From positions 1 through 22,999 of IMG/VR virus record IMGVR_UViG_3300022884_000016: 22,999 nt of DNA; one strand, 5' to 3'. The translations under genes and the position numbers were made by a program. This document shows, piece by piece, positions 1 through 5,647 of the stretch. The notes below the pieces were generated by a model that worked only from the letters and a program-made list of their open reading frames with translations, was not told the DNA's origin and did no database searches. Each line of letters opens with the position of its first letter. Position 1 is the first letter of the stretch. The DNA is from a virus.

Positions 1-878
1 GCCGTTTCCAGAGTGACCTCGATCTTGTCAATCTCATCGCTCAGAGTTTTATTTTCTTGCGCTTTCTTAATCTCTTCGTTTGTCTCTTCTAAATTGTCAA
101 GCTTTTCTTTGAGTTCGGCCTCGTCTCTCTCTACACGGGCACGGATCCAAAACTCGCCCTTTGTCGCGTTGTCGGTGCAAACTTCGGCCTCGGCCTTCAA
201 CAGTTCTATTTCGGCAAAAATTTCCTCTCGGCGAGCTTTCTGAGATTGCATTTTAATCCTAAAGTCTTCGGTTGTGCGATTATACTCAACGGCCGCCAAA
301 TAGTCATTGTTTAGATTTGACAAAGATTGGATTTCGAGCTCGGCCGTTTTAGGGTCGAAAAATTCAAAATTGCCGCTTACTGAGGCGAGTCTCTTTTTTT
401 CATAAGTTACAACCTCGTTAATTTCTTGAATATCCATATTCAAAGCGTTAACGCCGTCAATTTTAAACACCTTACAAAAGTAATTTAGTTGCGGGGTCGG
501 CTGCATACGCATAAACTCGAAAGGGTCAAACTCAAGATTGCCTATAATTTGATCAAGGCGGGCCCGTGGGCTTTCTATTTTCTCGCCGTCAGCCGTTGAG
601 AAAAGAGAGAGTTTTTTTTCGATCTTCTTGCCCTTCTTTTTAAATTCAAGCTCAACCGCAAAGCCGTCCATTTCGACCTCTATTTTTGCCGTTCTGGCGG
701 TTCCTTTTATGGGGTTGGGCGGCATGTTTTTGCCTGTCAAGGCTAAAAATATGGCTGAAATAAACGAGGTTTTGCCGGCTGCATTGCCACCGACTACAAA
801 GACAGATCGACCGCCGAGCTCAACGCCTAGCGATTCTATGCCTTTAAAGTTTGTTATTTTTACGTTTTCGATTTGCAT
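1..878 (-). CDS. SbcC/RecF-like AAA (ABC-type) ATPase, 3' end beyond window
   Basis: The reading frame is open from an ATG at 878 to the left edge (about 292 codons), so the C-terminus is missing. The N-terminus begins MQIENVKITNFKGIESL, the usual opening of RecF/SbcC/SMC-like ATPases, and residues 30-38 (GGNAAGKTS) are a Walker A motif. From about residue 185 the protein is rich in Glu, Lys and Leu, consistent with the start of a coiled coil that separates the two ATPase halves in this family; the signature and Walker B motifs would lie outside the window. Family members work in DNA end processing or recombination, often with a nuclease partner. Its leader (AACCAAAAATCAAAAAAATG) is A-rich. 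It follows the SSB-like gene on the same strand, but a terminator lies between them. The exact subfamily cannot be fixed from half a protein. Confidence 0.8.
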   Translation of the reverse strand, partial: MQIENVKITNFKGIESLGVELGGRSVFVVGGNAAGKTSFISAIFLALTGKNMPPNPIKGTARTAKIEVEMDGFAVELEFKKKGKKIEKKLSLFSTADGEKIESPRARLDQIIGNLEFDPFEFMRMQPTPQLNYFCKVFKIDGVNALNMDIQEINEVVTYEKKRLASVSGNFEFFDPKTAELEIQSLSNLNNDYLAAVEYNRTTEDFRIKMQSQKARREEIFAEIELLKAEAEVCTDNATKGEFWIRARVERDEAELKEKLDNLEETNEEIKKAQENKTLSDEIDKIEVTLET

Positions 879-898
879 TTTTTTGATTTTTGGTTAAT

Positions 899-945
899 TA
901 AAAAACCCGCTAAGACATTACCCAAAATTAGGGTTGCTCAGCGGG
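899..945 (-). terminator. Rho-independent terminator for leftward transcription
   Basis: Read on the minus strand, AGCGGG (945-940) pairs with CCCGCT (911-906). An inner stem of four pairs is formed by 934-931 with 923-920, and a run of T follows (905-899). It sits between the stop of the SSB-like gene and the start of the ATPase gene. It may stop or attenuate the leftward operon before the ATPase. Confidence 0.75.
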
Positions 946-960
946 CTCGCTTTTATTGTC

Positions 961-1650
961 TTAGAAAGGCGGTTTGTCTTCGTCAGCCTCAGCGGCCGCA
1001 ACGGCTTCGGAAACCTCATCTTTTGGGGTTGTTCCTTCGCTTGCGGGTTGCGCGTTTTTGTCAATCGGTCGCTCAATACCTAGCGCGGCCCATTCTGGAG
1101 TTGTTACAATTTTGTCTTGCACGTATGTCGGCACGCTCTCGAAAGCCTTTAGTAATTCATTAGGCTCTAAATCGTACATGAAGATAACAGACTCGAGAAC
1201 TTGATCCGCTACTTTTATGCCTTTCATTAATTTCGCCACGGCTGACACTTTAGCGTATGGCTTGCCAGAGCTAACGCCAACGCCGTTAGCGATAGACAAT
1301 TGACAAGGCGCCCCTATTATAGTCGAAACGTCAAAGCCTTTGAGCTCAATTTCAGTAAAAGGTTTGCCCCTCCAAGCGTCAAGGTCTTTTCTTAAATTTG
1401 CTTTGTCGCCTAAACTCAAAGTGTACTCTTTTGAGATTATTCGAGGTTCTGGGCCTTTCGCCTCGTCAAACTCATAAAGCTCGGTCGGCAACTCCCAAGC
1501 TAGGCGAACCTTGTTTGGTCTCATTTTTTTGCCTTTATACTCGTCTTCTATCGTTCCTATGTGAACAATTTGAATACATCTTGCGGGGTACGTGCCCGCC
1601 TCAATTACGGGGATATTCGAACCGCCCGCGTCTGTTGCATTAATAGCCAT
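961..1650 (-). CDS. Phage protein with SSB-like acidic C-terminal tip (putative ssDNA-binding protein)
   Basis: A 229-residue protein starting at the ATG at 1650, after the leader AAAAAACAAATG. Residues from about 18 (GTYPARCIQIVHIGT, then KGKKMRPNKVRLAWELP) resemble a family of phage proteins found beside recombination ATPases and nucleases. The C-terminus is a low-complexity Ala/Glu/Asp linker ending DEDKPPF, much like the acidic tip of bacterial SSB proteins (DDDIPF), which recruits repair and replication partners. From this tail and the position next to an SbcC-like ATPase I infer a single-strand DNA-binding role in phage recombination or replication. No canonical OB-fold signature can be proved by eye. 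Alternatively it is an uncharacterised recombination accessory protein. Confidence 0.6.
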   Translation of the reverse strand: MAINATDAGGSNIPVIEAGTYPARCIQIVHIGTIEDEYKGKKMRPNKVRLAWELPTELYEFDEAKGPEPRIISKEYTLSLGDKANLRKDLDAWRGKPFTEIELKGFDVSTIIGAPCQLSIANGVGVSSGKPYAKVSAVAKLMKGIKVADQVLESVIFMYDLEPNELLKAFESVPTYVQDKIVTTPEWAALGIERPIDKNAQPASEGTTPKDEVSEAVAAAEADEDKPPF

Positions 1651-1671
1651 TTGTTTTTTAATTTTGGTTTT

Positions 1672-1953
1672 TTACTTAATTGTACCGATATTTCCTTTAG
1701 CGGTTTCGCTTTGGATGAGGTCGGCAAGATCCTCGAATTTTTTTATTATGTCCTCGTCAACGATTGAGAGGTTAAACACGAGGCGCACGCGGCTCGCTTT
1801 TTTGTACGGGCTAAACTCTGGGTGTAACGAGATAAAGGTCGTCACGGCTCCCTTGTTTAGATTTTCTTTGCATACGATCATGCGCTTTCGCAAATCGTTT
1901 ACCTCTAATGACGTTCTTCGAACCGTCACGGGTTTTTGTTTTTTGTTTGGCAT
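1672..1953 (-). CDS. Small basic protein at the divergent control region, possible DNA-binding regulator
   Basis: A 93-residue protein starting MPNKKQKPVTVRR at the ATG at 1953. A longer frame from a TTG at 1986 would run through the predicted promoter, so the ATG is preferred. The N-terminal third is strongly basic; the C-terminal half has two likely helices (VDEDIIKKFEDLADLIQSE). It is the first gene of the leftward transcript, with a leader of under 20 bases from the predicted start. Its position beside paired palindromes and its charge suggest a control protein, but I recognise no HTH motif with certainty and the family is unknown to me. It is followed 21 bases later by the SSB-like gene, probably co-transcribed, so a role in recombination is also possible. 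Confidence 0.55.
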   Translation of the reverse strand: MPNKKQKPVTVRRTSLEVNDLRKRMIVCKENLNKGAVTTFISLHPEFSPYKKASRVRLVFNLSIVDEDIIKKFEDLADLIQSETAKGNIGTIK

Positions 1954-1975
1954 GGTTTGGGTTTTATATACTCGG

Positions 1976-1983
1976 CAAATATA
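1976..1983 (-). promoter_or_regulatory. Leftward promoter, -7 box TATATTTG
   Basis: On the minus strand 1983-1976 reads TATATTTG, a full match to the Bacteroidota -7 consensus TAnnTTTG. It lies about 22 bases before the ATG at 1953. No clean TTG -33 element is present; that position is taken by the palindrome at 2001-2013, which suggests repressor or activator control. Confidence 0.6.
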
Positions 1984-2000
1984 CAACGCTTATTTTGATA

Positions 2001-2013
2001 AACTGATACAGTT
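2001..2013. promoter_or_regulatory. Operator-like palindrome O1 (AACTGATACAGTT)
   Basis: Perfect 5-bp arms AACTG and CAGTT flank a 3-bp centre. The site covers the -33 region of the leftward promoter, ending 17 bases from its -7 box. A near-identical copy lies at 2076-2088. Paired palindromes at divergent phage promoters are typical repressor sites; the protein that binds them is not identified. Confidence 0.6.
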
Positions 2014-2075
2014 AGCAATGTATTTTTAACTTTGTAGGTTTTATAGGGGTTATAGAGGTAAATAAAAATAAAATA

Positions 2076-2088
2076 GACTGATACAGTT
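2076..2088. promoter_or_regulatory. Operator-like palindrome O2 (GACTGATACAGTT)
   Basis: Second copy of the 2001-2013 palindrome, differing only at the outermost base. The 13-mer ACTGATACAGTTA is identical at 2002-2014 and 2077-2089, 75 bases apart. This copy covers the -33 position of the rightward promoter, about 20 bases before its -7 box. Confidence 0.6.
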
Positions 2089-2108
2089 AAGTAATGGACT
2101 ATTTGTTT

Positions 2109-2116
2109 TATATTTG
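2109..2116 (+). promoter_or_regulatory. Rightward early promoter, -7 box TATATTTG
   Basis: TATATTTG matches TAnnTTTG and is identical to the leftward box. With a 19-base spacer the -33 position reads TTA (2087-2089) instead of TTG, inside operator O2. Transcription would start near 2123, giving a short leader before the ATG at 2138. It probably drives the early operon. Confidence 0.6.
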
Positions 2117-2137
2117 CATAAATCAAAACCTCATCAC

Positions 2138-2353
2138 ATGAAAGCAAGATCCGGAACTAATTGCTTAGTCTTATTAAAATCATGGAGACATATTAGCAAG
2201 TACGAAGTGCATAATTTTATGCCGTTGCTCGACTATTCAAAAGAGCCCACGGGGGCCCGCTATCCTGTTAAGATATTTAAATCAATCTCGGCCGCAAATG
2301 AATTTTTGCAAATTAGCGATATTAAGGGGTTTGTAATAGTACCGACACCATGA
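2138..2353 (+). CDS. Hypothetical early protein, 71 aa
   Basis: First gene of the rightward operon. I chose the ATG at 2138 (MKARSGTNCLVLLKSW) rather than an in-frame upstream ATG at 2114, because the latter overlaps the -7 box and the start site. The context CAAAACCTCATCACATG recurs almost unchanged before the gene at 10114, which supports this start. The protein is small, with a central YSKEPTGARYPVKIF segment and an aliphatic C-terminus; no domain is recognised. Its stop overlaps the next start (ATGA at 2350). First genes of phage early operons are often control or anti-host proteins, but nothing in the sequence shows which. Confidence 0.65.
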   Translation: MKARSGTNCLVLLKSWRHISKYEVHNFMPLLDYSKEPTGARYPVKIFKSISAANEFLQISDIKGFVIVPTP

Positions 2354-2602
2354 GGGGCAAGGTTTACTTTGTTGAGATCTTGATCGCTTACGAGGTCGGA
2401 CTATCAAAAGAGACTCAGCGGGCTACAGTCCTAACCACTTGCGGCGGGCCTAAGCTTAGAAGATGCAGAAAAGAAGCTCAAATCGAAACCTTTATTAATT
2501 GCGGCCCGTACACTAAAGAAGCTCGGAAAGATAAGAAATAACGAAATTATCGGGTTTAAGCTCATTAAAGAAATGAGTCTAACTAATTACGAAATAAATT
2601 AA
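2350..2602 (+). pseudogene. Small early gene interrupted by an apparent +1 frameshift
   Basis: The frame from the ATG at 2350 encodes MRGKVYFVEILIAYEVGLSK..ATVLTTC, then turns into an unlikely Cys/Arg-rich tail ending at 2541. The +1 frame is open from 2435 to a stop at 2600-2602 and encodes a normal-looking amphipathic continuation (GLSLEDAEKKLKSK, then KIRNNEIIGFKLIKEMSL). Dropping one G from the GGG at 2446-2448 would join both parts into one protein of about 83 residues that ends just before the ATG at 2606. The overlaps on both sides fit an intact ancestral operon gene. It could be a sequencing error, a recent mutation or, less likely, programmed frameshifting. The function is unknown. 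Confidence 0.6.
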
Positions 2603-2605
2603 CCA

Positions 2606-2884
2606 ATGCAAGAAATCACCAGAAAACAAGAGTATTTTTTCGCTATTCTTAGCGATTGCGAAAGCCGAATTTTGAAACTAGGCACCCCGTTAAGGTGCCG
2701 CGTTATACAGTCAATAGAGAGCGGCCGACCCGACTCTTTTCATATAGGAACCGAGAACTCTGAGCGATTCGTTAGGGTTAGTAAACCGAAATTTAGCAAA
2801 ATTAGGGAGGCTCAAAAGCTTGAAGTCATAAGTCCAGAGTGGCGCCACAATCTTAAATCTCAAGCGGGTTTTGATTTGTCATGA
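2606..2884 (+). CDS. Hypothetical early protein, 92 aa
   Basis: Starts MQEITRKQEYFFAILSDCES and ends QAGFDLS, with the stop overlapping the next start (ATGA at 2881). It begins four bases after the reconstructed stop of the frameshifted gene, so the genes look translationally linked. The protein is mixed alpha/beta with several basic residues and has no signal peptide or membrane segment. I recognise no family. It probably belongs to the early accessory set delivered together with the helicase. Confidence 0.6.
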   Translation: MQEITRKQEYFFAILSDCESRILKLGTPLRCRVIQSIESGRPDSFHIGTENSERFVRVSKPKFSKIREAQKLEVISPEWRHNLKSQAGFDLS

Positions 2885-3051
2885 AAAGGCCAATATTTGA
2901 CGCATACGACCGCGAGACGCTAAGGCTACACCGAGAGAGCCGCCCGACATTATCGGGCGCTTTGCTCGAGTTAAATCTTTCGGGCCTCAGACTAAAGAGA
3001 GAAATTTGCGGGCTTTTATTAATGATTCATAAAATACTTATAGGCGAATGA
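2881..3051 (+). CDS. Short hypothetical protein, 56 aa, overlapping the helicase start
   Basis: This frame is under 60 codons. It starts at the ATG at 2881 (MKRPIFDAYDRETLRLHRES) and stops at 3049-3051. It overlaps its upstream and downstream neighbours by four bases each (ATGA at both ends), a strong sign of a real, translationally coupled gene. The first 40 residues are highly charged with Arg-rich helices; the C-terminus is aliphatic (GLLLMIHKILIGE). The coupling suggests it may be made together with the helicase, but no function is recognised. Confidence 0.6.
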   Translation: MKRPIFDAYDRETLRLHRESRPTLSGALLELNLSGLRLKREICGLLLMIHKILIGE

Positions 3052-4508
3052 AGCTAAGACCATACCAACAAGAAAGCAAAGACCTTTCGAGACAATTATA
3101 TCGCGAAGGTCATAGGCGTGTAATGCTATGCAAGCCCACAGGATCGGGCAAGACTGTCACTTTTGCCTCTATTGCTTCGGACGCCGTAGCTATGGGCTCG
3201 AGGGCGGCGATCGTTGTCGATAGAAAAGAACTACTCGAGCAAGCGGTCGAAAAGTTGAAAATGTACGGGCTAAACCCTCAGATTATTAGAGGCAAGAACC
3301 GCGTAAACTATCAAAATAAGTGTTTTGTTGCGACCGTTCAGACTCTAATTAACAGACAACAATTAGATTTAAACCTCTTGATTATTGACGAGGCGCACAA
3401 ACAAACTTTCGATAAGTTGCTCGCTCTTGACGCTTATAAAAGAACCTTTGTAATAGGGGCCACCGCGACACCTATGCGAACGGGCCGAATGAAACAACTC
3501 TCTGACAATTACACGGCCATGATTGAGCCGGTAACTATTAGCGAGCTAATTGCTGACGGGTTTCTCGTGCCGGCGATAACCTTCGCCGCTAAGTCTGGCG
3601 GGGCCGACATGTCAGACGTAAAAACAAAGCTTGGCGACTTTGAAAAAAAGGCCATGTTTGACGCTTTCAACAAAGCGCCACTTTATGCCGGAGTAGTTGA
3701 GCAGTATAAAAAATTCAGTTATAACGAGCGAGCGATTTGCTTTAATATTAATGTCGAGCACTCCAAGAAGACCGCGCAAGCTTTCGAGGCGGCCGGAGTT
3801 AGCGCAAGGCATTGTGACGGGTCTATGACTGAAAAGGAAAGGGCCATGACTTTAAAGGAGTGGCGCATGGGTCTGTTTTTAGTTCTTTGCAATTGTGACC
3901 TCTTTACTACGGGCTTTGACGAGCCAACGATTAGAACGGTAATTGTAAACCGTGCAACTCAATCGGTGCCCTTATGGCTGCAAATGTGCGGCCGTGGTTC
4001 TCGGCCCTCGGAGGGCAAAGGCGAGTTTAATATTATAGACATGGGCGCGAATATTTACCGGCTTGGGTTCTGGGAGCAAGAGCGAAAATATAACCTTACT
4101 CACGAATACAAAAAAAGCAAAGGCGAGGCTCCTGTAAAAGAGTGCGATCCTACGGTCGGCGATGTTAACGGCTTAACGGGTTGCGGGGCCGTTGTGCCCG
4201 CCTCGTCAACCGCTTGTAAGCATTGCGGCTTCGTTTTTCCTATCAAGAAAAAAAAACTAATTGTCGGCGATTTCGGGCAAGTTACAAACGACACGAACGC
4301 TTTGCCGGAGCACCTTGCGAATAAAAAGTATAAGTCGATGAGCCTTTCAGATCTCGATGAGGTTCGCCAGATAAGAAAGTATAATCTCGGTTGGTTAGTA
4401 CGTCAAGTAGCAACGCGCTCAGACCTCAGCCTCGAGCAATTACAAGAGTTTAAAGGGTACAAAAAAAGTTGGGTCGAAGTGACTAAAAAGCGCCTCGGCC
4501 TTAATTAA
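3048..4508 (+). CDS. Superfamily 2 DEAD/DEAH-type helicase with C-terminal zinc-binding cysteines
   Basis: A 486-residue SF2 helicase of the type seen in phage replication and repair. The motifs appear in order: Q-like RPYQQE (4-9), Walker A TGSGKT (31-36), DEAH (114-117), GATATP (137-142), TTGFDEP (287-293) and the arginine-finger motif QMCGRGSRP (312-320). After the second RecA-like domain, Cys366, Cys379, Cys390 and Cys393 (ending ACKHCGFVFP) form a likely zinc site, followed by a Lys-rich stretch and a C-terminal helix-rich tail. It probably unwinds or remodels DNA using ATP during phage replication. It starts inside the stop of the upstream 56-residue gene and is followed by small unknowns and then the primase-helicase. 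Polarity and substrate cannot be read from the sequence. Confidence 0.92.
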   Translation: MKLRPYQQESKDLSRQLYREGHRRVMLCKPTGSGKTVTFASIASDAVAMGSRAAIVVDRKELLEQAVEKLKMYGLNPQIIRGKNRVNYQNKCFVATVQTLINRQQLDLNLLIIDEAHKQTFDKLLALDAYKRTFVIGATATPMRTGRMKQLSDNYTAMIEPVTISELIADGFLVPAITFAAKSGGADMSDVKTKLGDFEKKAMFDAFNKAPLYAGVVEQYKKFSYNERAICFNINVEHSKKTAQAFEAAGVSARHCDGSMTEKERAMTLKEWRMGLFLVLCNCDLFTTGFDEPTIRTVIVNRATQSVPLWLQMCGRGSRPSEGKGEFNIIDMGANIYRLGFWEQERKYNLTHEYKKSKGEAPVKECDPTVGDVNGLTGCGAVVPASSTACKHCGFVFPIKKKKLIVGDFGQVTNDTNALPEHLANKKYKSMSLSDLDEVRQIRKYNLGWLVRQVATRSDLSLEQLQEFKGYKKSWVEVTKKRLGLN

Positions 4509-4527
4509 AAACCAAAACAAATCACAA

Positions 4528-4761
4528 ATGAGCGAAACTAAGAAAATGACCAGAGCAGCAAAAGACCGCCTCGCGCTAAAGACAATTGACAAAATAGACA
4601 CCTTCACCAAAGAAGTTGGCAAGCTCGACCGATTCGACTTTGACGGTCATAAAAAGCTAGTTGAAGGCGTAGGCGATATTTTAGGCCGAATAGCTGACGG
4701 CGCTTTTAAGGCGGGGCAAGAAGATCAAAAGGCTAAGGGTTTCACCTTTAATAAAAACTAA
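4528..4761 (+). CDS. Hypothetical protein, 77 aa
   Basis: Starts MSETKKMTRAAKDRLALKTI after the leader AACCAAAACAAATCACAAATG, the same A-rich leader type used elsewhere in the window. The protein is Lys/Asp/Phe-rich and predicted alpha-helical, with no membrane segment and no recognised domain. It lies 19 bases after the helicase stop and two bases before the next ATG. A helicase-associated small protein is possible, but nothing in the sequence proves it. Confidence 0.6.
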   Translation: MSETKKMTRAAKDRLALKTIDKIDTFTKEVGKLDRFDFDGHKKLVEGVGDILGRIADGAFKAGQEDQKAKGFTFNKN

Positions 4762-4762
4762 A

Positions 4763-4978
4763 ATGAAAAATAGAGTTATAGCATACATAAAAGCAAAGCA
4801 TAGCCTCGACCTAGTAACGGCGAGCCTCATCTCTGGCGATTCAAAAAATGCCGTTGTCGAGGTTATAAGTCAAGACGTACTTAACGAGTTAGGTTTTGGC
4901 GCTGAGCGTTTCGAAATAGAGACAGGGATCCAAATAAACGATTTAGTAAAAGGAATTTTCGAAATACTTGCCGACTAA
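4763..4978 (+). CDS. Hypothetical protein, 71 aa
   Basis: Starts MKNRVIAYIKAKHSLDL and ends IFEILAD; the stop shares its last base with the next start (TAATG at 4976-4980). It is acidic, mixed alpha/beta and soluble. The layout (close spacing on both sides) supports a real gene in the early operon. No family is recognised. Confidence 0.6.
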   Translation: MKNRVIAYIKAKHSLDLVTASLISGDSKNAVVEVISQDVLNELGFGAERFEIETGIQINDLVKGIFEILAD

Positions 4979-5187
4979 TGGAAAACCCCTATTTTATAAA
5001 GCACCGGCAAGAACTAAGGCCGAGACGTATCGAGCGAATAGCTGACGGCAAGCTCAAGGCCCGAAAATTAGCTTTAAAAGATCAAGATCTCGTTGCCGTT
5101 CCAACAACAGAAACCGCCTTAAAATTCCTTTCAACGATGGGCGACCCTTTAGCTTCACAAATTCAATCTTTAGAAGATGTCGAATAG
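4978..5187 (+). CDS. Hypothetical protein, 69 aa, basic N-terminus
   Basis: Starts MENPYFIKHRQELRPRRIER, strongly basic over its first half, then neutral to acidic (ending IQSLEDVE). It overlaps the upstream stop by one base and the next gene by 11 bases. The Arg/Lys cluster could bind nucleic acid, which is inference only. There is no recognised domain. Confidence 0.6.
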   Translation: MENPYFIKHRQELRPRRIERIADGKLKARKLALKDQDLVAVPTTETALKFLSTMGDPLASQIQSLEDVE

Positions 5188-5599
5188 TATAAAAAAAGAA
5201 GGCCCTTTGTACGACCTTTGCCTCAGCAAAAACAAAAGAGGGCTTTGCGCCGTCAAGTTTTGCAGAGGCAGAAAAGTCGAAAATAAACGAATTTGCAGCA
5301 AATGTTGTAAAAGAAGGCGTAAAATAAACGACCCTATAGGGTATGCCTATGGAGTAACTAAGCAGAACGCCAAAAGGCGCGGCAAGGTTTTCACTATTAC
5401 CTTAGAGTATTTTACAGAGTTTTGTTTAAAAACCGGATATATTGAAAAAAAAGGCCGCAAGCCAAATAGCCTAAGTATTGACAGAATAAACCCCGATTTC
5501 GGATATATAAATGGAAATATTAGAGCTATGACCTACGGGCTAAATTCTGGGCGCACTCAAGACGATGAGAAACACGACCCGAACCCTTGCACTTTTTAA
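5177..5599 (+). CDS. HNH-endonuclease-like zinc protein, canonical histidine not visible
   Basis: A 140-residue protein with Cys24, Cys29, Cys40 and Cys43/44 clustered near the N-terminus, a likely zinc site (C-x4-C then ICSKCC). It then has a basic stretch and the segment SLSIDRINPDFGYINGNIRA at 98-117. The pattern SIDRI...GY..GN is typical of phage HNH-like proteins, where N113 would be the central Asn. The catalytic His usually found just before it (…DH…) is replaced by Asp102-Arg103, so activity is uncertain. Such proteins are often free-standing homing-type or packaging-associated nucleases. It sits between small unknowns and the primase-helicase and overlaps the upstream gene by 11 bases. 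It could be an active variant or a non-cutting DNA-binding relic. Confidence 0.6.
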   Translation: MSNSIKKEGPLYDLCLSKNKRGLCAVKFCRGRKVENKRICSKCCKRRRKINDPIGYAYGVTKQNAKRRGKVFTITLEYFTEFCLKTGYIEKKGRKPNSLSIDRINPDFGYINGNIRAMTYGLNSGRTQDDEKHDPNPCTF

Positions 5600-5647
5600 C
5601 TAAATTGCACCCCGCCGAAATTATCACAATTCAAAAACAATAACCAA

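Noticed and set aside
873-1163. Plus-strand frames over the SSB-like and ATPase genes
   Set aside because: They are antisense shadows of minus-strand genes with recognisable proteins and A-rich leaders; the terminator at 899-945 also orients leftward.
2021-2034. Third -7-like box TAACTTTG at 2027-2034 in the control region
   Set aside because: It has no TTG at the right distance and no gene start fits it better than the box at 2109; it may be chance in AT-rich DNA.
1926-2147. 73-codon minus-strand frame across the divergent promoters
   Set aside because: It runs through both -7 boxes and both palindromes and overlaps the better-supported genes on both sides.
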